Shown piece by piece: positions 10,390 to 18,658 of a stretch of 64,000 nucleotides of DNA. This DNA is from Streptomyces katrae (lineage in GTDB: Bacteria; Actinomycetota; Actinomycetes; Streptomycetales; Streptomycetaceae): the NCBI RefSeq assembly GCF_000717655.1, contig NZ_JNZY01000006.1, forward strand, positions 263,007 to 327,006. Reading direction: 5' to 3'. Under the pieces are notes generated by a model. It worked only from the letters and a program-made list of their open reading frames with translations. It ran no database searches and was not told the DNA's origin. The translations under genes were made by a program, and so were the position numbers. Each line of letters opens with the position of its first letter. Position 1 is the first letter of the stretch.

Positions 10390-11951
10390 GAGGTGGCCCT
10401 TACGGTCAGTACGCGCCAGCCCGGCAGGGCGGCCCGGCGGTCGACCCGGGCGCGGCTCACCACCGGGCGGTGGGGGGCCAGGGCCGCCAGGGTGTCGGCG
10501 AGCTGGATGCGGGCCAGGCGGGCCCCGGGGCAGGCGTGCGAGCCGGCGCCGAACACCAGGTGGGCCAGGGCGGGGTCGGCCGGGGCGAGGGCGTCCGGGT
10601 CGCGGCGGTGCGCCTGCGCGGCATGCCGGGCGACCAGCAGCAGCCGGTCGCCGCTGCGGACCGGGCAGCCGCCGACCGTCCCGTCGGCCGCCGCCACCCG
10701 GGGCAGCAGAGGCGAGGCCGCAGTGACCCGCAGCAGCTCGTCGGCCAGCCGGAGCCGCAGCACCGGGTCCGCGGCCTGGTCCCACAGACCGGCGTCGGCA
10801 CACCACGCCACCGCCCGCGGCAGCGCGGCCACGGTGGTGTTGACGGCGGCCACCGCCACCATCGCGGCCAGCGCATCGCCCCCGCCCGCCCGCTCGGCCA
10901 ACGACAAGGTCAGGGCCGAGACGGCCCGGCCGGACCGGGACGCCCTTTCGGTGACCGCCTCGCCGGGGTTCCCGGCCGAAGGGGCGGAGACCGCCGGGGC
11001 ATCGCCCAGTGGCGGCATGGAGCCGTGCGGGGCGCGAGGGCACCCGGGCACGGGTGTGGGGGACGGCGTGGCGAGGGGGCGGGCCAGGAGGGACTGGAGC
11101 GTACGGGCCGTGCGGGCGGCAGCAGCGTGCGTGGCCGGGCGGTGCGGGCCGGGCAGATGGGTGCGCACCGACGCGGCCGCGGCGTCCGCGGCGGCCTGGG
11201 CCACCGCCACCGGGTCGGCGTCCGTGGCCAGCAGCCGGCAGACCACCGACCCGGCCAGCTCCCGCGCGAGCGCGACCATGTCGACCTCGCCGCCCTGCGC
11301 GAGCGGTGCCAGCCGGCGGGCCAACAACGACTGCCACACCGGGCGCAGTCGTTCCACGCCGGCCGCACCGAGCTCCTCCGCAAGCCCCCGCCGGTCCGCC
11401 CGGTGCCCGCTGCCCTCCTGATCGAACAGCACGCCGCCGGTGGTGCCGGCCGCCGTGTGGTCGCACTCTGCCGAGCCGACGAACCCGACGCGCGCCGCAC
11501 TGCCGGTGGCGTCGGCCGCCGTACGGTCGGGCTCCGCCGACCCTGCGAGCGCCCCGCGTGCCGAGCCGGTGGTGGTGTCGGCCGTCGTGCGGTCGGGCTT
11601 CGCCGAACCGGCGGGCGTCGGGAGTGCCGAGCCGGTGGTGGTGGTGTCGGCCGTCGTGCGGTCGGGCTTCGCCGACCCTGCGGGCGTCGGGAGTGCCGAG
11701 CCGGCGGGCGTCGGGCGGGCCGGCGGCGGGGTCAGGGCCGTGCGGGCTGCGGCGCCCGTGGTGCCGGGGGCCGTGCGGTTAAGGGGGAGGCGGGTCAGGG
11801 CTTCGCGGTAGGCCGTGGCGTCGTGGACCAGCAGCGTGCGCCCGAGGCGTCGTACGGGGCGGCCGCGGCCGGCGGCGAGCAGGGCGAACAGCAGCGGGTG
11901 GCTGCGTACGTACACCCGGCGGTCGCGCCGACGGGCCCGGGACGGGGTCAT
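10386..11951 (-). CDS. Cytochrome P450 with a repeat-rich insertion
   Basis: A 521-residue P450. The heme-binding motif FGAGSHACPG near the C-terminus carries the axial Cys, the ExxR pair appears as DELLR, and an I-helix like region with AAVNTT follows the usual spacing. Bacterial P450s are near 400 residues; the excess is a low-complexity insertion at about residues 65-170, flanked on both sides by GTTG, so the ancestral sequence was probably continuous there. The insertion falls in the B-C loop region, before the GHRADRR block. The gene starts at ATG 11951, overlapping the stop of the acyl-AMP ligase (ATGA), and ends overlapping the SDR start. It should oxidise the product of the ketosynthase/ligase pathway; the substrate is unknown. 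No ferredoxin gene is adjacent. Confidence 0.92.
   Translation of the reverse strand: MTPSRARRRDRRVYVRSHPLLFALLAAGRGRPVRRLGRTLLVHDATAYREALTRLPLNRTAPGTTGAAARTALTPPPARPTPAGSALPTPAGSAKPDRTTADTTTTGSALPTPAGSAKPDRTTADTTTGSARGALAGSAEPDRTAADATGSAARVGFVGSAECDHTAAGTTGGVLFDQEGSGHRADRRGLAEELGAAGVERLRPVWQSLLARRLAPLAQGGEVDMVALARELAGSVVCRLLATDADPVAVAQAAADAAAASVRTHLPGPHRPATHAAAARTARTLQSLLARPLATPSPTPVPGCPRAPHGSMPPLGDAPAVSAPSAGNPGEAVTERASRSGRAVSALTLSLAERAGGGDALAAMVAVAAVNTTVAALPRAVAWCADAGLWDQAADPVLRLRLADELLRVTAASPLLPRVAAADGTVGGCPVRSGDRLLLVARHAAQAHRRDPDALAPADPALAHLVFGAGSHACPGARLARIQLADTLAALAPHRPVVSRARVDRRAALPGWRVLTVRATS
11560..11694. repeat. 66/69-bp tandem repeats within the P450 gene
   Basis: Two nearly identical units lie at 11560-11625 (66 bases) and 11626-11694 (69 bases, one extra GGT triplet); partial and diverged copies flank them. 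They encode repeats of the form SAKPDRTTADTTT plus GSALPTPAG. Unit lengths are multiples of three, so copy-number change keeps the frame. Confidence 0.88.
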
Positions 11952-13471
11952 CGGGTCCCCCTCAGGCGGGCCGCCGCCAGCGCCGCGGCCGCCGCGCGGT
12001 CGGGTTTGCGGGAGCGTCCCGCCAGCGGGATCCGCGCGAACAGCACGGCGTCGGGCCGGGCGGAGCCCATCCGCCCCAGCGGTCCCGCCAGTGCGGCGCG
12101 CAGCCCCGGCCCGGCGGCCCCGGGCTGCGGCTGTACGAGGGCCACGAGCCGCTCGTCGCCCGCGGACTCGGCCCCGCGGCCCGCCGGGATGCCGACCAGC
12201 ACGGCCAGCTCCACCCCCGGTACGTGCAGCGCCGGCTCGTACAGCCCCGGGTAGATGTTCTCGGCCCTGCGCAGCACCATGTCCTTGCTCCTGCCCTCGA
12301 GGACGATCCGCCCCGCCCCGTCCAGCCGCGCCCGGTCTCCCGTACGCACCCACGGCTCGGGCTCCTCGCCCAGATAGCGGTCCCGGGCCGCGGCCCCCGC
12401 CAGCAGCAGCTGGCCGTCCTCGTCCGGCTTCGCCGTGACGCCGGGCAGCGGGGCCCCCACCAGGTCGCCGGGACCCTCGTACGCCGCCTTCTCGCGCGCC
12501 TCGACCGCGGCGGCCGGGAACAGTTCCGTCAGGGCGTACACGCCCCACGCCTCCTCGGCACCCGCACCGCGCACCCGGGACAGCAGCTCGGCGCTCGCCG
12601 GCGCCGAGCCCGTCCACACCCGCCCCCGGAAGCGCGCCCCCACGCCCAGCGCGTCCCGCAGCTGCGGCGGGGTCAGATAGGTCTCCCGCGGCCGCAGCCG
12701 GCGCAGCTGCCGGGCCAGGACCGCCGGCGACCGGGCCGGGAGCGCCACCGGGGCGCCGTGCACGAGGGAGGGCACGAGCACGAAGAACGTGCCGCCGAGC
12801 ACCGGATCGCCCGCACGGGCCGGATCCGCGGCGCCGAACAGCGCGGAGACGGACGCCATGCCGGCGGCCAGGCTCGCCCGGGTGTGCACCACGGCCCGGG
12901 GCCGCGAGGTGGTCCCGGAAGTGAAGACGATCACCGCATCGGCGTCGGAGTCCCCGTACGCCGGGCGGCGCCCCTGTCCGGGCACCCCGGAGCGCGCCGC
13001 GCCCAGGTCCAGCGCGGGGGCGCAGCCGGGCAGCCGGCGCCCGACGGTGGCCACGGGGGCGCCCAGCGAGGCCAGGTCCGGCAGGGCGAGCCGGGCCCGG
13101 CTCGCAAGCGGGCGGGCCCAGCCCGCGACGGCCTGCGCGGCCGCGTCGGCGAGGACGAGCGAGGGTCCGGCCAGCGCGAGCCGGGCGCGCAGTACGTCGG
13201 GCCCCGCGCCGGGGTCGAGCACGGCCCCGCGCAGCCCGAGCCGCCACAGCGCGAGCAGCACGGCCAGCGCCCGCGGCCCGGGCCGGACGGCGACCCCGAC
13301 GGTGTCCCCGGCGCGCAGCCCGCGCGCGTGCAGGCCCGCGGCGAACGCATCGGCCAGGTCGGCGAGTTCGCCGCGCGTGGCCCGGACCCGGGTGGCCCCG
13401 GTCCGGCCGGCGGTGAGTACGGCAGCCCGCTCGGGGCGGGCGCGCAGCGCGTGGTCGAGTCGGTCGAGCAT
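11948..13471 (-). CDS. Acyl-AMP ligase / class I adenylate-forming enzyme (OleC-like)
   Basis: A 507-residue AMP-binding enzyme. The P-loop-like motif FTSGTTSRPRAVVH, a WVRTGD segment and the RSKDMVLRRAENIYP hinge mark the ANL superfamily, and the C-terminal SRKPDR supplies the conserved catalytic Lys. There is no carrier domain. In Ole pathways OleC is an adenylate-forming enzyme that converts a beta-hydroxy acid into a beta-lactone. Position between a ketosynthase III and an SDR supports that comparison, but a plain fatty acyl-AMP or acyl-CoA ligase is equally possible by motif. The start at 13471 shares one base with the stop of the glycosyltransferase (TGATG), and the stop overlaps the P450 start, so translation is coupled. 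Confidence 0.87.
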   Translation of the reverse strand: MLDRLDHALRARPERAAVLTAGRTGATRVRATRGELADLADAFAAGLHARGLRAGDTVGVAVRPGPRALAVLLALWRLGLRGAVLDPGAGPDVLRARLALAGPSLVLADAAAQAVAGWARPLASRARLALPDLASLGAPVATVGRRLPGCAPALDLGAARSGVPGQGRRPAYGDSDADAVIVFTSGTTSRPRAVVHTRASLAAGMASVSALFGAADPARAGDPVLGGTFFVLVPSLVHGAPVALPARSPAVLARQLRRLRPRETYLTPPQLRDALGVGARFRGRVWTGSAPASAELLSRVRGAGAEEAWGVYALTELFPAAAVEAREKAAYEGPGDLVGAPLPGVTAKPDEDGQLLLAGAAARDRYLGEEPEPWVRTGDRARLDGAGRIVLEGRSKDMVLRRAENIYPGLYEPALHVPGVELAVLVGIPAGRGAESAGDERLVALVQPQPGAAGPGLRAALAGPLGRMGSARPDAVLFARIPLAGRSRKPDRAAAAALAAARLRGTR

Positions 13472-14217
13472 CAGCGGGGGTCCGTTCCGTGGGTGCCGCT
13501 GCCCTGGTCGAGGTACCAGCGGGCCGTGCCGGCGATCCCGTACGCCTTCAGCCGGCGCGTGGAGTTCTCCACGACCATCCGCCGGCAGTGCGTGATCCGG
13601 TCGGTGTGCCGGCGTACGGCGTTGAGGAAGAGCCGGTCGGTGGGCGAGGGACGCCGCGGCATCCCGCCGACGGCGAGGTACAGCTCGGCGGTGATGGCCA
13701 TGTTGTTCCCCGCGTGCATCCGGTACGGGGCCTTGAAGCCGCCCCGCCGGGCGGCGTGCTCCGGCCGCAGCCGCCCGAACAGCGCGGCCAGCCGGACCAG
13801 CCCCGCGAAACCGGCCCGGCCGAGGGGCCCGTGCTCGTCGCGCCGGGCGGTGATCCGCCCGCACACCAGGCCCGGGCGGGCCGTGAGCGCGGCCCGTGCC
13901 GCGCCCGTCCAGCCGGGCCGCGGCAGGCAGTCCGCGTCCGTCCGCGCGAGCAGGGTCGCGCCCCGGCCGATGGCGTACCGGAACCCGGTGTCCACGGCGG
14001 AGCCGACCCCCTTCTCCGGCTCCTCGATCACCTCCACCGCGAACGGCGCGCTCGCGGCGAACTCCCGTGCGATCGCGGCCGTGTTGTCCGCCGAGGCGTT
14101 GTCGACGACCAGCAGCGTGAAGTCCCGGTCGCGCTGGGCCGCGAGCGCCCGCAGGGTCTCGCCCAGCCGGGCCTCCTCTTGATGGGCGGGCACGACCACC
14201 CACAGCCGCCCGGTCAC
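13471..14217 (-). CDS. Family 2 glycosyltransferase
   Basis: A 248-residue GT-A enzyme with the family 2 layout: an N-terminal WVVVPAHQEEARLGETL nucleotide-sugar site, VVDNASADNT, and the metal-binding ARTDADCLP (D-x-D). GT2 enzymes move a sugar from a nucleotide donor to lipids, polyketides or polysaccharides. There is no transmembrane segment. The GTG start at 14217 overlaps the stop of the ketosynthase (GTGA), so the enzyme belongs to the same transcript as the ketosynthase, ligase, P450 and SDR and probably decorates their product. A longer reading from 14271 runs into the ketosynthase gene and is not supported. Confidence 0.88.
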   Translation of the reverse strand: MTGRLWVVVPAHQEEARLGETLRALAAQRDRDFTLLVVDNASADNTAAIAREFAASAPFAVEVIEEPEKGVGSAVDTGFRYAIGRGATLLARTDADCLPRPGWTGAARAALTARPGLVCGRITARRDEHGPLGRAGFAGLVRLAALFGRLRPEHAARRGGFKAPYRMHAGNNMAITAELYLAVGGMPRRPSPTDRLFLNAVRRHTDRITHCRRMVVENSTRRLKAYGIAGTARWYLDQGSGTHGTDPR

Positions 14218-15236
14218 GACTTCTCCCAGACCATCGTCATGATGCTGATGCCGCCGCCCAGACCCACGCACAACGCCCTTTCTCCCGGTTCCAGTTCCCC
14301 GAACACCCGGTCCAGCTGCACGCCGATGCTCGCGCTCGCGACGTTCCCGAGCTCGGGCACGGTCACCACCAGCTTGCCGGCCGGCACCCCGGTGAGCTCC
14401 GCGAACCGTTCCAGGTACGGCACCGTCACCTGGTGCACCAGCACCTTGGCGAAGTCGTCCCAGTCCATCCCCGTACGGTGCAGCGTCCGGTCGATGACCG
14501 CCGTACCCACCTTCTCGAAGACGCCCCGCAGTTCGTGCCCGTCCCCGCGGAAGTACGTGTACGCATCCCCGCGCGGGTGCCGCGAACCGCCGCCCGGGAT
14601 GCCGCCGACCTCCCAGTGCTCGGAATGCGTCTCTGTGTCCACGTCGAGGATCCCCCCGCGCTCCACCGCCTCCACGACGACGGCCGCCCCCGCGTCGCCG
14701 AACGTGTACCCGGCGAAGCCCTCGCGAAGCTCCGCGAGCCCGGCCGGCGCGTACTGCACCGCCCGGCTCGGCGTCTCCCCGGTCACCACCAGCGCCCGCC
14801 GGGCCCGCCCGGCCAGGATCATCGCCCGGGCCAGGTCGATGCCGTTCACGAAGCTGTTGCAGGCGTTGGTGACGTCCAAGGCGTGCGCCCGGGAGCCGAG
14901 TTCCGCCTGCACGATGTGGGCGGTCGCGGGCTCGACCATGTCGCGCGACGCCGAGGCGAACACCAGCAGGTCGATGTCCATCGGGGTGAGCCCGCCGGCG
15001 GCCAGCGCCCGGCGCGCGGCGCCCACGGCGAGCGTCGAGGCGTACACGCCCTCGCCGGCGACCCGGCGCGCGACGATCCCGGTGGCCTGCGTCAGCAGCC
15101 TCGGCGGCAGGACGAGGCCGCTGCGGCGGGCCACCTCCTGCTGGAGGTCCTCCGAGGAGCGGACCTCCCCGGGCAACAGGCTGCCGACGGCGGTTATCCC
15201 GGCGCGCGGCGACGGATCAGACGACTGAATGAGCAT
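14214..15236 (-). CDS. 3-oxoacyl-ACP synthase III family enzyme (FabH/OleA-like)
   Basis: A 340-residue thiolase-fold condensing enzyme with the complete KAS III triad: Cys126 in DVTNACNSF, His268 in VLVHQVTVPY and Asn298 in PELGNVASASIG. FabH starts fatty acid synthesis from acyl-CoA and malonyl-ACP; OleA condenses two fatty acyl-CoAs head to head. Company with an adenylate-forming enzyme and an extended SDR in one operon favours the OleA-like reading over a primary fatty acid role. It is the first gene of the five-gene run. ATG 15236 was chosen because homologous sequence begins soon after and a G-rich stretch precedes it. Confidence 0.88.
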   Translation of the reverse strand: MLIQSSDPSPRAGITAVGSLLPGEVRSSEDLQQEVARRSGLVLPPRLLTQATGIVARRVAGEGVYASTLAVGAARRALAAGGLTPMDIDLLVFASASRDMVEPATAHIVQAELGSRAHALDVTNACNSFVNGIDLARAMILAGRARRALVVTGETPSRAVQYAPAGLAELREGFAGYTFGDAGAAVVVEAVERGGILDVDTETHSEHWEVGGIPGGGSRHPRGDAYTYFRGDGHELRGVFEKVGTAVIDRTLHRTGMDWDDFAKVLVHQVTVPYLERFAELTGVPAGKLVVTVPELGNVASASIGVQLDRVFGELEPGERALCVGLGGGISIMTMVWEKS

Positions 15237-15436
15237 GCCCCCACCATGCGGCCCCGCGAGCGGCGGGACCTGAGTACGGATGCTCAGATCGGCCCCGCGC
15301 GCTGCACATCCGCCATGAGTACGTACGCGTCCCCCGGGCCGGGAGCGGTCACGCCCAACGGCCGGACAGCCGGGGCCCGTTTCCGTAGGGTGTCCCGAAG
15401 GCCGAAGGACACACGGGGGACACGGGGGAGAGGCAC
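15237..15436. promoter_or_regulatory. Divergent promoter region between the ketosynthase and the membrane protein gene
   Basis: This 200-base non-coding gap separates the minus-strand Ole-like operon from the plus-strand pair at 15437-17285. Promoters for both are expected here. The right end holds GGGGGAGAGG, the ribosome-binding site for the gene at 15437. I could not pick out convincing -35/-10 boxes or an operator. Confidence 0.5.
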
Positions 15437-16933
15437 ATGGCAGCACGCCGGTTACCGGCGCTGGCGCAGTACCGCACCGATGCGGTGACCCGCCGACTGT
15501 GCGCAGGAGCGCACCTGGACGAGGACTTCGCCCGCGACGTGGACGTGGAGCTCACCGCGGACGGGCTGCGCGCCACCGGTCTCTCGCTCGGCATCGACCT
15601 GGTGGCGCTGGCCCGCCACGCGCGCGCCGCGGTCCGGCGGACCGACGTACGGGACCGGCGCCTGGCCTGGATCTGTGCCGTCGGCGTGTGGGCGGCGGTG
15701 CCGCTGCTGCTGTACGCGGTGGTCACCGCCCGGTGGGGGCTCGCGTACGCGGCCGCCGCACTGGTACTCCTCGCGTACGGGAGCGCCTGGTGGCTCGTCC
15801 ACCAGGCCGAGAGCCGCTCCCGTACGGCGGCGCTCGCCGTGGAGCACGGCGCGGACCGCCCGGCGGACCTGGCCCCGGCCGTCGAACCGGAGGCGGAGCA
15901 GCGGCTGCTGGAGACGAAACGGGCCAACGTGGTCCCGTACACGGCGAGCGCCGAGCGCACCAACCCCTTCGTCGGGAGCGGCTCCAAGCTCAAGGAGATG
16001 GTCTGGCAGCCCATCGACGTCAGCCGCCCCGCCGAGGACCCGGCGGGCAACGGCGCCAAGCTGCCCGTCAAGCCGTTCGATGCGGTCGACCTGCACACCT
16101 ACGTGGCCCGCGAGATGGAGCACATCGCCGGCCTCAAGGGCCTCCAGGTCCGCAACCGGCTCTACGTCATGGGGACCAACGTCCCGTACGTGGGGCCGGA
16201 GCTGCTGCCGGACCGGCTGCGCCGGCCGCGCGCCCAGATCCCCAAGCAGCTGGTCCAGGCGGGCCTGATGCAGTCCGGCGCCGGCATGCGCACCTACCTC
16301 AGCCTGGTCCGGGCCGGCGAGGGCGGCCGGGCCATCGTCTCCATGCACCTGCGGGCCCGCCTCCACCACCCCAGCCTCACCTGGGAGGTGTCGGCGTACG
16401 GCATCCCGCCGCTGCAGGCGCGCTTCGACCGGGTGAACCGGCTGCCGCTGGACGGGTTCGAGCGCTGGTGGAGCCTGGTCTGCTTCGCCACGTCCCGGAC
16501 CGGGACCGCCCTGCTCAAGGCCTCCTCCCGGCTCATGCAGCGGGCCTCCGAGCAGCGCAGGCGCGCCCGCGCCCTGGAGAAGGTACGGCGGGAGATCGAC
16601 AAACGGCACGCGCTCTACGACTACGGCGCGGTGGACAGCATCCGCGAACGCGTCGCGGACTGGGAGCAGCTGGGGTTCAGCGAACGCACCGACTCCCAGG
16701 ACTTCCTGCAGCGCCTACAGCAGGGTGTGCTGATAGCGACGGAGCGGTTCCTGAAGGACCACAACATCGACACCAGCTCCTACGACCAGGCGCAGCAGGT
16801 CATCAACACGCACACCTACACCTTCCAGGGCAGCGTGCAGGCGGGCGTCATCGGCGACAACGGCACCGTCAACCACCACAACGGACCCGGTGCGCAGGCC
16901 GGGCACTCCGGACAGGGCCGAGGGACGCCCTGA
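15437..16933 (+). CDS. Two-helix membrane protein with C-terminal GDNGT motif, function unknown
   Basis: A 498-residue protein I do not recognise. Two adjacent hydrophobic helices at about residues 77-97 and 101-121 anchor it; the long C-terminal part is charged and helical (EQRRRARALEKVRREIDKR near 370-390) and probably cytoplasmic. The end carries SVQAGVIGDNGTVN at residues 466-479, followed by a Gly/His-rich tail. Nearly the same motif opens the next protein. Short Gly/Asn motifs of this kind at the C-terminus of one protein and the N-terminus of its neighbour recall amyloid-type signalling motifs of filamentous bacteria; that is an inference. ATG 15437 has GGGGGAGAGG upstream. The pair converges on the kinase of the TerY operon. 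Confidence 0.8.
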   Translation: MAARRLPALAQYRTDAVTRRLCAGAHLDEDFARDVDVELTADGLRATGLSLGIDLVALARHARAAVRRTDVRDRRLAWICAVGVWAAVPLLLYAVVTARWGLAYAAAALVLLAYGSAWWLVHQAESRSRTAALAVEHGADRPADLAPAVEPEAEQRLLETKRANVVPYTASAERTNPFVGSGSKLKEMVWQPIDVSRPAEDPAGNGAKLPVKPFDAVDLHTYVAREMEHIAGLKGLQVRNRLYVMGTNVPYVGPELLPDRLRRPRAQIPKQLVQAGLMQSGAGMRTYLSLVRAGEGGRAIVSMHLRARLHHPSLTWEVSAYGIPPLQARFDRVNRLPLDGFERWWSLVCFATSRTGTALLKASSRLMQRASEQRRRARALEKVRREIDKRHALYDYGAVDSIRERVADWEQLGFSERTDSQDFLQRLQQGVLIATERFLKDHNIDTSSYDQAQQVINTHTYTFQGSVQAGVIGDNGTVNHHNGPGAQAGHSGQGRGTP

Positions 16934-16958
16934 CCGCCATCACCATCGGGAGAGACAG

Positions 16959-17285
16959 ATGGGTACCTTCAACTTCAACGAGAACGTCACCGCCGGCATC
17001 ATCGGCGACAACGGCACCATCAACATCGGACGGCAGGACACCGCCGCCGAGACCCTGCGGCTGGCCGCCGAACTCGCGCAGTGGCTCCGCGACCAGGGCG
17101 CGGCCCAGGAGCGCATCGCCGCGGCCGAGACCCTGCGCGGTGAACTGGACCGGGCCGCGCAGGAGCGGCGCGCCGCCGAGCCGGGGGTGATCCGCCGCTC
17201 CCTGGAGACGATCACCCTCGGTCTCGGCGCCGGCAGCGGCGGACTCGCCCTCGCCCAGGAGATCGGCCGCCTCCTGGCGAACTGA
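16959..17285 (+). CDS. Small protein with N-terminal GDNGT motif and coiled coil
   Basis: A 108-residue protein starting MGTFNFNE at 16959 with GGGAGAG just upstream. Residues 9-22, NVTAGIIGDNGTIN, match the C-terminal motif of the preceding membrane protein almost position for position. A long charged helix (residues about 27-70) likely forms a coiled coil, and a short amphipathic Gly-rich segment follows at the end. It starts 25 bases after the upstream stop, so the two are surely co-transcribed and may bind each other through the shared motif. No known family is recognised. A longer ORF beginning at 16890 overlaps the upstream gene and lacks a ribosome-binding site. Confidence 0.83.
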   Translation: MGTFNFNENVTAGIIGDNGTINIGRQDTAAETLRLAAELAQWLRDQGAAQERIAAAETLRGELDRAAQERRAAEPGVIRRSLETITLGLGAGSGGLALAQEIGRLLAN

Positions 17286-17326
17286 AGCCGGTCCCTGCAG
17301 GCCCGGAGCCCCGGTGGCCCCGCCGC

Positions 17327-18658
17327 CTACTTCGCTCGCACGACGGCCCGCGCGCCGCCGAAGTCCAGCTCCAGGCCCGAGCGCAGCGGAACCGTCTGCC
17401 CCGGGTCGATGCGCTGGGTGGAGCCGTCCGCGCGGGTCCCCGTCCACGTCGAGTCGGACCGGTTCGCCAGACCGAACCGGCCCGGCTTCTGAGGGTGTTC
17501 GGTCAGCTGCGCCACCAGCGTCGCATCGCCGTAGTCGTGCCGGGCCGGCTCCGGGGCCAGATGGTGCGCCTGGACCCGCGAGGACCGGTGCAGCAGGATG
17601 TGGTGCTCGGTGCGCGGCGGCGGAGTGGTCAGCACCAGCCGCGGCGGCAGCACCAGCGTGCTCCCGCAGCTCCAGCACGTCCCCGGACCGGCGGCCCGCG
17701 GCTCGGTCATGTTCTGCTTCCCGCACTGCGCGCACTCCACCACCGCGTCGAGCACGGCCCGCAGGGTGTCCCGCCACTGCGACTCCCGGACCCGGGTCGT
17801 GGGATCGTGCAGGCCCGTCGTGAAGTTCTTGGTGAACAGGTCCCGCAGGGAGTCCGGGGCCGTCGCCCAGGTGGCCAGTACCGTCGCCTGCTCGGTGGGG
17901 TCGGGCGCGTTGGACCGGTCCTGTGGGTCGAAGACGAACAGCGGCTGCTTCCCGTACAGCTTGCGCTCCGCCGCCTCGTCGAGGCAGTGGATCGCCAGCT
18001 CGCGCCGGCCCTTGAGCGGGTGATGGTTCATCAGCAGCATGAACAGCAGCACCGACAGCGAGTGCAGATCGCTCTGGGTGCCGGGGGAGACCCCCGGATC
18101 ACCCCGCACCAGCTCGGGCGCCATGAACTCCATGGTCCCCGAGATGCCGGTGCTGTCGCCCTCCACCACCGCGTTGTCGTTGTCGCAGACCAGCACGTCG
18201 CCGGTGGCCGGGTCGAAGAAGATGTTGCCCCAGGAGATGTCCCGGTACGCGATCCCGCGCGAATGCAGGGCCTGGTACGCCTCGACGGTGTACAGGCAGG
18301 CCGTCAGCAGGGCCCGCGGCGTCGTGCGCAGCTGCCGCCGGAACAGCAGGGGAAGGCCCTTGAACCGGTCCGGGCGGATGTCCATCAGGTACCCGAACCC
18401 GCCGCGCCCGTCGGCCACGAAGTCCAGGGGCCACAGGAAGCGGTCGTCGTCGAAGCCGCGGCCCACCAGCTGGCGGACGATGTCCTCCTGCGCGGGGGTC
18501 GCGCAGGCCGGGTAGTACCACTTGAGCGCCTGGTCCCCGGCGGGGGTCCGCACCCGGTAGACCTCCCCCTGACCGCCGGCGCCGAGCAGGTCGAAGACCT
18601 CCACGCCCATGCCGCTGTCGGTCGTCAGCAGGCTTCCGCTGTCGAGCATGCCGCTCAT
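17327..18658 (-). CDS. Serine/threonine protein kinase with zinc ribbon and FHA-like tail (TerY-P triad)
   Basis: A 443-residue kinase. The glycine loop LGAGGQGEVY is at residues 25-34, the catalytic Lys46 in ALKW, the HRD equivalent YRDISWGN with Asp140 and Asn145, and the metal site is DND (159-161) in place of DFG; MAPE follows at 179-182. Two Cys pairs (309/312 and 328/331) form a zinc ribbon, and the last about 75 residues look like an FHA-type beta domain. This matches the kinase of the TerY-P triad (VWA protein, PP2C phosphatase, zinc-ribbon kinase). ATG 18658 overlaps the phosphatase stop (ATGA). It is the last gene of the eight-gene operon and should oppose the phosphatase on a shared target, perhaps the VWA protein. 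Confidence 0.88.
   Translation of the reverse strand: MSGMLDSGSLLTTDSGMGVEVFDLLGAGGQGEVYRVRTPAGDQALKWYYPACATPAQEDIVRQLVGRGFDDDRFLWPLDFVADGRGGFGYLMDIRPDRFKGLPLLFRRQLRTTPRALLTACLYTVEAYQALHSRGIAYRDISWGNIFFDPATGDVLVCDNDNAVVEGDSTGISGTMEFMAPELVRGDPGVSPGTQSDLHSLSVLLFMLLMNHHPLKGRRELAIHCLDEAAERKLYGKQPLFVFDPQDRSNAPDPTEQATVLATWATAPDSLRDLFTKNFTTGLHDPTTRVRESQWRDTLRAVLDAVVECAQCGKQNMTEPRAAGPGTCWSCGSTLVLPPRLVLTTPPPRTEHHILLHRSSRVQAHHLAPEPARHDYGDATLVAQLTEHPQKPGRFGLANRSDSTWTGTRADGSTQRIDPGQTVPLRSGLELDFGGARAVVRAK

Noticed and set aside
8995..11466. 823-codon minus-strand reading frame taken as one large protein
   Set aside because: Only the part from ATG 10389 is an SDR gene; the rest overlaps the P450 gene in another frame.
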